Of a stretch of DNA of 64,000 nt, positions 34,115 to 41,771 are shown piece after piece; within the stretch, counting starts at the first letter, position 1, and each line of letters starts with the position of its first letter. The stretch spans positions 930,001-994,000 of the forward strand of contig NZ_JARXVH010000001.1 in the NCBI RefSeq assembly GCF_029892565.1, written 5' to 3'. A model generated the notes under the pieces. It saw only the letters and a list, made by a program, of their open reading frames with translations. It made no database searches and was not told the DNA's origin. A program made the translations under genes and the position numbers. This DNA is from Streptomyces pseudovenezuelae (lineage in GTDB: Bacteria > Actinomycetota > Actinomycetes > Streptomycetales > Streptomycetaceae).

Positions 34115-35460
34115 CCCACCTGCTCCTTACCGCGCTTCATCTGCTCGTTGACGACCGAGTTGAGGCGTCCGGCGAGGGTGTCGACGGAGATCCGGCCGTT
34201 CATCGCGGCCGGAATGACCTGGTTGATCAGGGCCTCCAGCGCGTCCCACTTGATGTAGGGGGTGAACGGAGTCACCGAGAAGTGCTTCAACTCGGCCTTC
34301 TGCACCTCGATGACGCGCTGTTGGTAGTCCTCCTTGTGCGGCATCAGCGGCTGGAGCGACTTCAGGCTCGGAATCCCCCAGCCGCCCTCCGCGCGCGCCT
34401 TGGCCGGACCCTCGCCGAAGAACCACTCGAAGACCCGCCAGGCCGCGTCCTTGTTGCGCGCCTTCTTCGGCATCCACATGCCGGTGGCCCCCTGGCAGGA
34501 ACTGAGCCGCGGGCCGCCCTCGAAGACCGGCGCGGGCGCCAGCCGGGACACCTCGGCCAGCTTCGGCTCGGCGTTGATCATGCCGCCCAGCCAGTAGCCG
34601 CTGCCGGACATGGCCATCCGGTTCGCGACGTAGGTGGGCCCGTCCCAGCCGTCGGGGTTGGGCTGGACGAGGCTCGGTCCGATCCGGGCCTTGGCGTAGT
34701 CGACGTACCAGGTCAGGGCCTTGCGGGCCTCGGGCTTGGTGAAGTCGACACGACTGAAGTCGGCGGAGAAGAGGCTGCCGCCGGCGGCAGCCGTGAGGTT
34801 GGTGAAGAGGATGCCGAGACCCAGGCCGTTGTAACTGCCGCCGTAGACGGTCGTCTGGCCGTTCTTGCGCCGGGCCAGACGCTTGGCGTTCTCCAGCCAT
34901 GCGTCGTACGTGATCGGCTCGGTGTCGGGCGGGTAGTCGACGCCCGCCTTGTCGAACAGCGCCGAGTTGTACCAGAACATCGCGTCCTGCGAGAAGTCCT
35001 TCGCCATGCCGTAGCGCGGGCCCTTGCCCTGGGTCCGCCCGTCGTAACGCCACAGGTCGTTGGCCGGGTCCAGGTCGTCCACCTTCAGCACGGTCGACCT
35101 GGCGAAGTACGGGTCCAGGTTCTCGGCCACACCCCGGGCGGCGAAGTACGGCACGTCGAGAGCGCCGCTGCCGCGCACCAGGTCCGGCGGGCTCCCGTTG
35201 GTGAGCATCGCGATCAGCCGGGTGATGTCGTCCTGCACCACGGTGATCCCGATGCCGAGTTCCTTCTGCGCCTGCTGGATCAACTCCGGGGAGATGTCGT
35301 CCAGTTTGACCATCACGGTGACGCGCTCGCCGCCGCCGGGCGCAGCACCGGCCACTTGCAGGGCACAGCCGCTCAACGCTGCCGCGCCGGCCGCGGCGCC
35401 TCCCGCCGACAGGGCGAGGAAGCGGCGGCGGCTGGGCGGAGCACCGGCCTGGGTGCGCAT
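34111..35460 (-). CDS. Extracellular solute-binding lipoprotein of a sugar ABC importer
   Basis: A 449-residue protein. RRRFLALSAG is a twin-arginine signal and ALSGC a lipobox (Cys32), so it is a Tat-exported lipoprotein. The body has the family-1 solute-binding pattern: ITVVQDDITRLIAMLTNGSPPDLV, DAMFWYNSALFDKAGVDYPP, GATGMWMPKKARNKDAAWRVFEWF. It is the first gene of a minus-strand run: binding protein, two permeases, GH28-like, modular lyase, single-domain lyase, possibly carboxylesterase. An ACCGGT operator lies 35 bp upstream. Cargo inferred from context: pectin- or glucuronan-derived oligosaccharides. Confidence 0.9.
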   Translation of the reverse strand: MRTQAGAPPSRRRFLALSAGGAAAGAAALSGCALQVAGAAPGGGERVTVMVKLDDISPELIQQAQKELGIGITVVQDDITRLIAMLTNGSPPDLVRGSGALDVPYFAARGVAENLDPYFARSTVLKVDDLDPANDLWRYDGRTQGKGPRYGMAKDFSQDAMFWYNSALFDKAGVDYPPDTEPITYDAWLENAKRLARRKNGQTTVYGGSYNGLGLGILFTNLTAAAGGSLFSADFSRVDFTKPEARKALTWYVDYAKARIGPSLVQPNPDGWDGPTYVANRMAMSGSGYWLGGMINAEPKLAEVSRLAPAPVFEGGPRLSSCQGATGMWMPKKARNKDAAWRVFEWFFGEGPAKARAEGGWGIPSLKSLQPLMPHKEDYQQRVIEVQKAELKHFSVTPFTPYIKWDALEALINQVIPAAMNGRISVDTLAGRLNSVVNEQMKRGKEQVG

Positions 35461-35494
35461 GAACCCTCCAGGTCTCTACGCTGAGAAGTTTTCG

Positions 35495-35639
35495 GGAACC
35501 GGTTTCTATAGGCGGTGGAGGGAGCTTCCTTCTGGGCGCCGAGGGCGTCAAGAGGGATGACCAAGTTTCGAAAACTCTGGGGGTGCCGGTGGGTGGGGGG
35601 TGCGGGCTTGCGTTCCCGGTGAATCGGGCAACCGGTTGG
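35495..35639. promoter_or_regulatory. Two ACCGGT-centred LacI operators in the solute-binding-protein promoter region
   Basis: GGAACCGGTTTC at 35495-35506 and GCAACCGGTTGG at 35628-35639 flank the promoter of the minus-strand transport/lyase run. Between them AGTTTCGAAAACT (35564-35576) is a further dyad. Two operators ~130 bp apart would allow looping by a LacI-family tetramer or dimers; this is inference. Confidence 0.55.
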
Positions 35640-35678
35640 CCTTCGGTCCGAGTGATTGACCGGCCCTTCTCGGGAGAC

Positions 35679-35722
35679 CTACGGTAGATCTACGGTAGAA
35701 GGCGCTTTCTGAAAATGTTTCC
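35679..35722. promoter_or_regulatory. 11-bp direct repeat plus two palindromes upstream of the hydroxyacid dehydrogenase
   Basis: CTACGGTAGA occurs twice in direct tandem (35679-35689 and 35690-35700). It is followed by AGAAGGCGCTTTCT (35697-35710) and GAAAATGTTTCC (35711-35722). The last two are LacI-like dyads; the AGCGCT-class site resembles those before the pectin genes. Confidence 0.5.
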
Positions 35723-35755
35723 GTCCCGTGGTCAGATCTCGTGGTCAGGAGAGTC

Positions 35756-36769
35756 ATGCCCAACCCGCAGCCGCCCAGGGCCGTGTTCGCGATGGATCCG
35801 GTCCACCTCCCGCTGCTCTTCCCACCGCCCCTCATGGCCCGGCTGACACGCGCCTCCGACCTCGACCCCACGCTCGTGGTACGGGACTTCGCCGACCCGG
35901 CGGTGGCCGGTGCCCTCGCCGACGCCGAGGTCCTGATCACCGGCTGGGGCTGCCCACCGCTCGACGCCGACGTCCTGGCCGCCGCGCCCCGACTCCGCAC
36001 CGTCCTGCACGCCGCCGGCTCCATCCGCTCACTGGTCGGCGACGCGGTGTGGGAACGCGGAATCACCGTCTCCAGCGCGGTGACCGGCAACGCGCTGCCG
36101 GTCGCCGAGTACACGCTGGCCATGATCCTGCTCACCGGGAAGGACACCTTCGCCCACCGCGAGCGCTTCCGCGCCGAGCACCGGTATCCGTCCCACGCCG
36201 AGACGGCGGGCACGGGCAACGTCGGCCGTCGCGTCGGGGTCATCGGGGCTTCGCGGGTGGGGCGACGACTGCTGGAGCTCTTGCGGCCGTTCGACTTCTC
36301 GGTGCTGCTGCACGATCCGTATGTGACGGCGAGTGAAGCCGCGGCACTGGGGGCCGAGTTGGTCGGGTTGGAGGAGCTGTTGGGGCGGAGTGACATCGTG
36401 TCGCTGCACGCGCCCGACATTCCCGAGACGTATCGGATGCTCGATGCGTCGAGGCTTGCGTTGATCCGGGACGGGGGCGTGCTGATCAACACGTCTCGGG
36501 GGGCGCTGGTCGATCCCGACGCGCTGGAGGGGGAACTGGTCTCCGGGCGGTTGCATGCGGTGCTCGACGTGACCGAACCCGAGCCGCTGCCTGCGGGGTC
36601 ACCGCTTTACCGGCTGCCCAATGTCTTTCTCACGCCTCATATCGCCGGGTCGCTCGGGAACGAGCTGGAGCGGCTCGGGCTGATCGTGGTGGAGGAGTTG
36701 GAGCGGGTGGCGCAGGGGGTGGGGTTGGGGCATGAGGTGCGGTTTGCGGATTTGGTTCGGGTGGCTTGA
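35756..36769 (+). CDS. D-isomer-specific 2-hydroxyacid dehydrogenase
   Basis: About 337 residues from the ATG at 35756, six bases after AGGAGAG. The two-domain NAD-dependent dehydrogenase pattern is complete: GRRVGVIGASRVGRRLLELL (Rossmann glycines), SDIVSLHAPDIPET, NTSRGALVDPDAL (catalytic Arg nearby), DVTEPEP (Glu) and TPHIAGS (catalytic His). It is divergent from the oligosaccharide import/lyase operon and shares its regulatory region, so it may reduce a keto acid arising from uronic-acid catabolism. Codon usage drifts to lower GC3 near the 3' end, where a 16-bp tandem repeat begins on the stop codon. Confidence 0.88.
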   Translation: MPNPQPPRAVFAMDPVHLPLLFPPPLMARLTRASDLDPTLVVRDFADPAVAGALADAEVLITGWGCPPLDADVLAAAPRLRTVLHAAGSIRSLVGDAVWERGITVSSAVTGNALPVAEYTLAMILLTGKDTFAHRERFRAEHRYPSHAETAGTGNVGRRVGVIGASRVGRRLLELLRPFDFSVLLHDPYVTASEAAALGAELVGLEELLGRSDIVSLHAPDIPETYRMLDASRLALIRDGGVLINTSRGALVDPDALEGELVSGRLHAVLDVTEPEPLPAGSPLYRLPNVFLTPHIAGSLGNELERLGLIVVEELERVAQGVGLGHEVRFADLVRVA

Positions 36770-36813
36770 GGGGTGGGTGGGTTGAGGGGTGGGTGGGTTG
36801 AGGGGTGGGCGGC
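36766..36813. repeat. Three tandem 16-bp units TTGAGGGGTGGGTGGG starting on a stop codon
   Basis: Units 36766-36781 and 36782-36797 are identical; the third (36798-36813) ends GGGCGGC. The first unit contains the TGA of the dehydrogenase gene. The G-run pattern on the plus strand is compatible with a G-quadruplex. Further degenerate TTGAG/TGAG copies trail to ~36890. Confidence 0.75.
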
Positions 36814-36906
36814 TTGTAGTTGAGTGGGTTTTTGGGGGCGGTTTGGCTTGAGGCGGTTTGAGTGAGGGTGAGGTGAGCTGAGTGAGGGGGCGTGAACAGC
36901 GTTTGC

Positions 36907-36947
36907 GTGCACGGCATTTGGCTGTGACTTTTGCAGGTGCCGTGCAC
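36907..36947. repeat. Inverted repeat GTGCACGGCA / TGCCGTGCAC
   Basis: A perfect 10-bp inverted repeat (36907-36916 and 36938-36947) with a 21-base loop, in the 450-bp gene-free stretch between the dehydrogenase and the second LacI gene. It could act as a terminator stem or a regulator site; there is no T-run after it. Confidence 0.6.
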
Positions 36948-36969
36948 AATGTCTTGCTCGGTCGCCTTC

Positions 36970-37056
36970 GGGGCGCTCCATGCCGGTGTCGAGAGCCCGA
37001 TCGTGCTCAGCGCTTCGCGCCTCCGCGCGTTCGGTCTCTCGACACCGGCGCGCCCC
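36970..37056. repeat. Long composite inverted repeat (21-bp stem with one bulge)
   Basis: GGGGCGC (36970-36976), a 5-base bulge, then GCCGGTGTCGAGAG (36982-36995) pairs perfectly with CTCTCGACACCGGC (37036-37049) followed by GCGCCCC (37050-37056). The 40-base loop is itself rich in GCGC/CGCG self-complementarity. No coding gene is evident here. The gene-free stretch 36770-37222 holds only these repeats and a LacI operator. It looks like a dispersed palindromic element; copy number cannot be seen from one window. Confidence 0.7.
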
Positions 37057-37149
37057 TACGGCTCTCTCGCGGCCGGCGCGTTGGTCCACGGGCCGTTGGT
37101 GGGCCCTTGCCGTTGGTCTGTGGTTGTTTGGGGGGACGGGGTTTTGTAT

Positions 37150-37163
37150 GGGATACGGTTTCT
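37150..37163. promoter_or_regulatory. LacI operator GGATACGGTTTC upstream of lacI-type gene 2
   Basis: GGGATACGGTTTCT lies ~60 bp before the GTG start at 37223 and belongs to the CG-centred operator class found at 21199 and 22410, consistent with autoregulation. Confidence 0.5.
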
Positions 37164-37222
37164 GGGCCGGTGACTGATCTGTTCCGGTGGGGTCTGGCCT
37201 GTGAGTTCGAGGAGTCGCGGCC

Positions 37223-38311
37223 GTGAGTCAGCGCAAGGCTGCCAGTGATGTCGGGCGGGCCACCATCCGTGACGTGGCCGAGCGGGCCGGAGTTTCCGTC
37301 GCGAGTGTTTCCCGGGTGTTGTCCGGGAACTATCCGGTGTCGGAGGAGTTGCGGCGGCGGGTGATGAAGGTCGTGCAGGATCTCGACTACGTCACCAATG
37401 CGCATGCTCGCTCGCTGGCGGGGGGTGGGACTCCGACCGTCGCCATCCTCATCAACAACATCACCGGGGCCGCTTTTGCCCACGTGGCCAAGGGAGTTGA
37501 AGGGGCCGCCACGCTGCGGGGGTGGCTGTCGCTGGTGGGTACCACCGGGGACGATCCCGAGCGGGAGTTGGCGCTGGTCAACCTGATGCGGCAACAGGGC
37601 GTTGCCGCCGTAGTGTTGCTGGGGGGCGCGTACGACTACGACGAGTATCAGTTGCGCATGGCCCGGTTTGCGCGGTCGCTGGACGCTGCTGGGTCCCATC
37701 TGGTGTTGGTGGGGCGGCCTCCGCTGGAGGGGGACGTGCCGGCCACGACCGTCGACTACGACAACGAGGGCGGCGCCTATGCCATGGCCAGCCATCTGTT
37801 GTCGGCCGGGCATCGCAAGGTGCTTGTCCTGCCGGGACACGCCGAACTCACCACCGCTCAGGGGCGATTGAGGGGTGCTCGGCGGGCCTTCGAGGCGTAC
37901 GGGGTGCCCTTCGAGGCGGACATGGTGCGGCACGGGCCGTACGACTATGAGCACGGGTACGAGGCCGTTGAGGGGAGTCTGGGGGCGGGGTTGAACTTCA
38001 CCGCCGTGCTTGCCGGGACGGACGTCGTTGCCGCGGGGGCCATGCAGGCGCTGCGGGCTGCCGGGTTGCGGGTGCCGGAGGACGTCTCGATCGTCGGCTA
38101 TGACGACATCCCGCTGGCTTCACAGTTGACTCCCCAACTGACCACCGTGCACGTGCCGTACGAGGAGATGGGCCGGGTTGCCCTGCGTGCCGTGGCCGAC
38201 CGGCGTGAGGGTGGTTCGGGGCGGCGCAAGGGGGGTGACGGCGACCATATGGTGCTGGGCACCCATGTCGTCGTGCGCAACTCCGTGCGGCCGCCCGCCG
38301 CCCAGCCGTAG
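37223..38311 (+). CDS. LacI family transcriptional regulator (carbohydrate locus 2)
   Basis: A 362-residue protein. It starts at GTG 37223, eight bases after GAGGAG. The LacI headpiece is TIRDVAERAGVSVASVSRVL (~residues 13-32). The ligand domain contains TTVDYDNEGGAYAMASHLL and ends VSIVGYDDIPLASQLTPQL, then TTVHVPYEEMG and GTHVVVRNSV. It is strikingly similar to the regulator at 21274 over its whole length, pointing to duplication. Operators precede both this gene and the downstream sugar importer at 38625, which it probably controls. Codon GC3 is lower than in its neighbours. Confidence 0.9.
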   Translation: MSQRKAASDVGRATIRDVAERAGVSVASVSRVLSGNYPVSEELRRRVMKVVQDLDYVTNAHARSLAGGGTPTVAILINNITGAAFAHVAKGVEGAATLRGWLSLVGTTGDDPERELALVNLMRQQGVAAVVLLGGAYDYDEYQLRMARFARSLDAAGSHLVLVGRPPLEGDVPATTVDYDNEGGAYAMASHLLSAGHRKVLVLPGHAELTTAQGRLRGARRAFEAYGVPFEADMVRHGPYDYEHGYEAVEGSLGAGLNFTAVLAGTDVVAAGAMQALRAAGLRVPEDVSIVGYDDIPLASQLTPQLTTVHVPYEEMGRVALRAVADRREGGSGRRKGGDGDHMVLGTHVVVRNSVRPPAAQP

Positions 38312-38343
38312 GCGCTGACGGTGGTGTGGGGCGGGCTCGTTCG

Positions 38344-38379
38344 GGAACCGGTTGCGGTGTCGTTTCGTAAACGGTTACT
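38344..38379. promoter_or_regulatory. Pair of LacI operators before the second sugar importer
   Basis: GGGAACCGGTTGC (38344-38356) and GTAAACGGTTAC (38368-38379) are centred ~24 bp apart, about two helical turns. They lie in the 313-bp gap between the LacI gene and the solute-binding protein gene. A weaker CAACCGCTTTC lies at 38467. Nothing else recognisable is in the gap. Confidence 0.6.
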
Positions 38380-38624
38380 GCGTTCTACCAGCGCGTTTGC
38401 CCACCTCAGATAAGAAGTTCGCGCACACCTCTTGCTACTGGCATAGCTGTCGGCCTACCTTCTCGACAACCGCTTTCTACCGCTTCCGCAGCTTCCGCTT
38501 GGTCGGTTCCCCGCCGGTTCTCCGTAGCCGCGAGCCGATGGTTGTCAGGCCACCGTTCCGGTGGGCGCCCGAGCCGCCGTCCTCTTCCTCTGAGAACGCC
38601 CAATCCCCGAAGGATCACGGTCAG

Positions 38625-39959
38625 ATGAACTTCACCAGCTCCCGGAGAAGGTTCGCCCACGCCGCCGTCGCCGGAATCGCGCTGACGGGTCTGCTCGCCG
38701 CCTGTGGCGGGTCGGACTCAGGGGACGACACCAAGTCGTCCGGCCCGGTCACCCTGCCCTTCTGGGGCTGGGCCAACGGTCAGGAGGCGGTGGTCAAGGC
38801 CTTCAACGCCGCCCACAAGGACATCAAGCTCAAGTACACCAAGGTGACCGACCAGCTGACCATGCAGAAGCAGCTGACCAACGCCGTGAAGGCGGGCAAC
38901 GCGCCCTGTCTCGTGCAGAACACCGCCGAGTACGTGACCAGTTGGGTCTCGCAGGGGGCGCTCGCCGACATCAGTCAGTACGTGGACGGCAGCAAGGGCA
39001 AGTTCAATGGCGGGTCCTGGGCGAGTGCCCAGGTGCAGGGCAAGTCGTATGGGGTGCCTACTAGTTCCTCGCCCAACTTCACCATCTATCGGACCGATGT
39101 CTTCAAGAAGTACGGCGTCGAGGCTCCGGTCACGTGGGACGACTTCATCGCCGCCGGCAAGGTGCTGAAGAAGCACGGGGTGAAGATCACCAACTTCGCC
39201 GGGGAGGATCCCAGCACGCTGGAGGTGCTCGCGATGCAGGCCGGGGCGCACTGGTACGCCATCGACGGCGACTCCTGGAAGGTGGACTTCCAGGACGCGG
39301 GCAGTCTGAAGGCGGCCAAGGTGATTCAGGAGATCATCGACGGTGATCTGAATTCGAAGTTGTCCTTCGCCGACTACGCCGCCGTGCAGCGCAACTACGA
39401 CGACGGTGGGACCGCGACCCGGCAGATCTCGACCTGGCAGATGGCCGGCATGGTGCAGAACTTCACCAAGTCCTTTGGGAAGTGGGCCCTTTCGCCGTGG
39501 CCGACGTATGCGGGTGAGGCTGCCAAGACGCCTGCGGGGACCAATCTGACCGGCAGTGTGACGCTGGTGACCAAGCAGTGCAAGAACGTTCAGCAGGCCG
39601 CGGAGGCCGCGTTGTGGATGTCCACCAATGCCGGTGCCGTGAAGACGATGGCTTCCCCCACCACCGGCAACGGGGTGATGCCGGCCCTGGCCGACAGTCA
39701 GTCGTATGTGGGTGAGGCCGTCTCCGAGAAGCTGCTCGGGAGCAACTATCAGGCTGCGCAGAAGGTGGTGACGGAGAGTCTGGGGGCCGTGACGACCGAC
39801 TGGACCTTCGGGCCCGACTGGACCGCCATGTTCACCGAGATGCAGGCCGGTTGGGCCAAGGTCGTCAACAAGGAGCAGAAGGTGTCCGATCTGCTGGCGC
39901 ACATGCAGGACTGGACGGTCAAGGACCTGAAGTCCCGCGGCATCAGTGTCGAGGGTTAG
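38625..39959 (+). CDS. Extracellular solute-binding lipoprotein of a sugar ABC importer (second system)
   Basis: About 444 residues from the ATG at 38625 with GAAGGA upstream; the open frame further upstream has AT-rich non-coding character. The signal SRRRFAHAAVAGIALTG ends at the lipobox LLAAC (Cys27). The family-1 binding-protein pattern follows: PFWGWANGQEAVVKAFNAAHKDIKLKY, GNAPCLVQNTAEYV, IYRTDVFKKYGVEAPVTWDDF. It heads a four-gene operon with two permeases and a GH43 enzyme, so the cargo is probably a xylo- or arabino-oligosaccharide. Two LacI operators precede it. Confidence 0.9.
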   Translation: MNFTSSRRRFAHAAVAGIALTGLLAACGGSDSGDDTKSSGPVTLPFWGWANGQEAVVKAFNAAHKDIKLKYTKVTDQLTMQKQLTNAVKAGNAPCLVQNTAEYVTSWVSQGALADISQYVDGSKGKFNGGSWASAQVQGKSYGVPTSSSPNFTIYRTDVFKKYGVEAPVTWDDFIAAGKVLKKHGVKITNFAGEDPSTLEVLAMQAGAHWYAIDGDSWKVDFQDAGSLKAAKVIQEIIDGDLNSKLSFADYAAVQRNYDDGGTATRQISTWQMAGMVQNFTKSFGKWALSPWPTYAGEAAKTPAGTNLTGSVTLVTKQCKNVQQAAEAALWMSTNAGAVKTMASPTTGNGVMPALADSQSYVGEAVSEKLLGSNYQAAQKVVTESLGAVTTDWTFGPDWTAMFTEMQAGWAKVVNKEQKVSDLLAHMQDWTVKDLKSRGISVEG

Positions 39960-39978
39960 AGGCTGAGGTCGACCGACG

Positions 39979-40863
39979 ATGACTCGCTCACTGCGCTGGA
40001 AGGGTGCCGCCTTCACGGTGCCCTTCCAGCTCGGCTTCGTCTTTCTGTATCTGCTTCCGATCGGGTACGCCGTCTATCAGTCGCTCTTTCGTGAGCAGCA
40101 GTCCGGGCTGGGGCTCGGTGGCTCGACGGAGAAGTTCGCCGGGTTCGAGAACTACCGGCAGGGGCTGACCGATTCGGCGTTCATGGGGTCCGTGCTGCGG
40201 GTGGTGCTGTTCGCCTGTGTGCAGATTCCGGTGATGCTCGTCGTCAGCCTGCTGCTCGCGTTGTTCCTGGACTCGCTCGCCTCCAGGGCCGCGAGCCGGT
40301 TCCGGATCGTGCTGCTGGTGCCGTACATGATCCCGGGTGTGGTGGCCGCGCTCGTGTGGATCAACCTGTACAGCCCGGCGGTCGGTCCGCTCACACCCTT
40401 GGGCAAGGTGTTCGGCTTCGACTGGAACTTCTTCGCGCCGTCCATGGTGTGGCCGTCCATCGGCAACCTGCTGACCTGGCACGGCATCGGCTACAACATG
40501 GTCATCATCTACTCGGCGCTCCAGGGCGTCCCGCGTGAGCTGTTCGAGGCCGCCCGGTTGGACGGTGCCTCGGAGCCGCGGATCGCCGTCAGCATCAAGA
40601 TCCCGTATGTGCGGGGCGCGTTGGTGCTCACCGGGATGCTCTCCGTCATCCAGATGCTGCAGATCTTCAACGAGCCCGCGCTGTTCCGGAACATCACCCC
40701 GCAGACGGTCAGCGACAGCTTCACACCGATCATGATCATCTACAACCAGGCGTTCAACGCCGGCAACTACCACTACGCGGCTGCCCTGTCGGTCCTGCTC
40801 GCCCTGATCCTCGGCGTGGCCTCCTTCCTCTTCTACCGGCTCACTTCGAGGGAGGCCGACTGA
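39979..40863 (+). CDS. Sugar ABC transporter permease (MalF type, second system)
   Basis: A 294-residue protein with six membrane helices starting FTVPFQLGFVFLYLLPIGYAVY. The EAA loop is ELFEAARLDGASEPRIAVSI. It lies 19 bp after the solute-binding protein gene, and its stop overlaps the next ATG (TGATG), so the permeases are translationally coupled. As in the first system there is no dedicated ATPase gene; a shared MsiK-type ATPase encoded elsewhere is expected. Confidence 0.9.
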   Translation: MTRSLRWKGAAFTVPFQLGFVFLYLLPIGYAVYQSLFREQQSGLGLGGSTEKFAGFENYRQGLTDSAFMGSVLRVVLFACVQIPVMLVVSLLLALFLDSLASRAASRFRIVLLVPYMIPGVVAALVWINLYSPAVGPLTPLGKVFGFDWNFFAPSMVWPSIGNLLTWHGIGYNMVIIYSALQGVPRELFEAARLDGASEPRIAVSIKIPYVRGALVLTGMLSVIQMLQIFNEPALFRNITPQTVSDSFTPIMIIYNQAFNAGNYHYAAALSVLLALILGVASFLFYRLTSREAD

Positions 40864-41771
40864 TGACGCTCACCGATGAACCCCGTACCAGGGACCGGCA
40901 GTTGGGCAGGATCAGTGCGCCGGACCGGGCTTCGCGGTCGCGGGGCGGGCAACGGTTTGTGCTTGTCGGGCTGGTGCTGGCGAGTGTCTACAGCCTGTTT
41001 CCGGTGTGGTGGCTGATCGTCGCCTCTACGAAGGACCGTACCGGGCTCTATCAGAGCAATGGGCTGTGGTTCTCCGGGTGGCATCTGTGGGGCAATCTGC
41101 GGCAGTTGTTCACCTACGAGGACGGCATCTTCCTGCGGTGGACCGCCAACTCGTTCCTGTACGCCGGTGTCGGCTCCCTCGGCGGCACGCTGCTCGCTCT
41201 CGCCACGGGGTACGGACTCGCGCGCTTCCAATTCCCGGGCCGGAACCTGGTGTTCGCGTGCGTGGTGGGGTCGTTCCTGATCCCGATCGCGCTGCTGACG
41301 CTGCCGCTGTATCTGATGTTCTCGGAGATCGGGCTCGTCGACACCCCGTGGGCCATGCTGATCCCGTGTCTGATCAACCCGTTCAGCGTCTATCTCGCCA
41401 AGGTGTACACCGAGGCCACCATCCCCTTCGAGCTGCTGGAAGCCGCCCGGATCGACGGGGCCGGTGAGCTCAGGATCTTCTTCAGCATCGTGCTGCGGAT
41501 GATGACGACGGGCGGCGCGACCGTCTTTCTGCTGGCCTTCGTCAACACCTGGAACGCCTTCTTCCTGCCGCTCACCGTGCTGCGCGGCGAGGAGAACTGG
41601 ACGCTCAACCTGGGCCTGTACAACTGGTCCGGCAAACGCCTGGAGTCCGGCGTCGACCTCACCAGCCTGGTGCTGACCGGCGCGCTGCTCTCCATCGTCC
41701 CGATGGCCATCATGATGGTCGCGATGCGGCGGTACTGGCGCACCGGAGTCACCCTGGGAGCGCTCAAGTGA
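40863..41771 (+). CDS. Sugar ABC transporter permease (MalG type, second system)
   Basis: A 302-residue protein with a basic N-terminal tail and six membrane helices (FVLVGLVLASVYSLFPVWWL onward). The EAA loop is ELLEAARIDGAGELRIFFSI. Its ATG shares one base with the TGA of the preceding permease, and its own TGA overlaps the GTG of the GH43 gene (GTGA), making importer and hydrolase a tightly coupled unit. Confidence 0.9.
   Translation: MTLTDEPRTRDRQLGRISAPDRASRSRGGQRFVLVGLVLASVYSLFPVWWLIVASTKDRTGLYQSNGLWFSGWHLWGNLRQLFTYEDGIFLRWTANSFLYAGVGSLGGTLLALATGYGLARFQFPGRNLVFACVVGSFLIPIALLTLPLYLMFSEIGLVDTPWAMLIPCLINPFSVYLAKVYTEATIPFELLEAARIDGAGELRIFFSIVLRMMTTGGATVFLLAFVNTWNAFFLPLTVLRGEENWTLNLGLYNWSGKRLESGVDLTSLVLTGALLSIVPMAIMMVAMRRYWRTGVTLGALK

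Noticed and set aside
36982..37049. Rho-independent terminator of the dehydrogenase gene
   Set aside because: The stem is ~210 bp after the stop, has a 40-base loop and no T-run; a dispersed palindromic element fits better.
36882..37226. Short plus-strand open frames in the gap before the second LacI gene
   Set aside because: They run through inverted repeats, lack ribosome sites and have composition unlike coding sequence.
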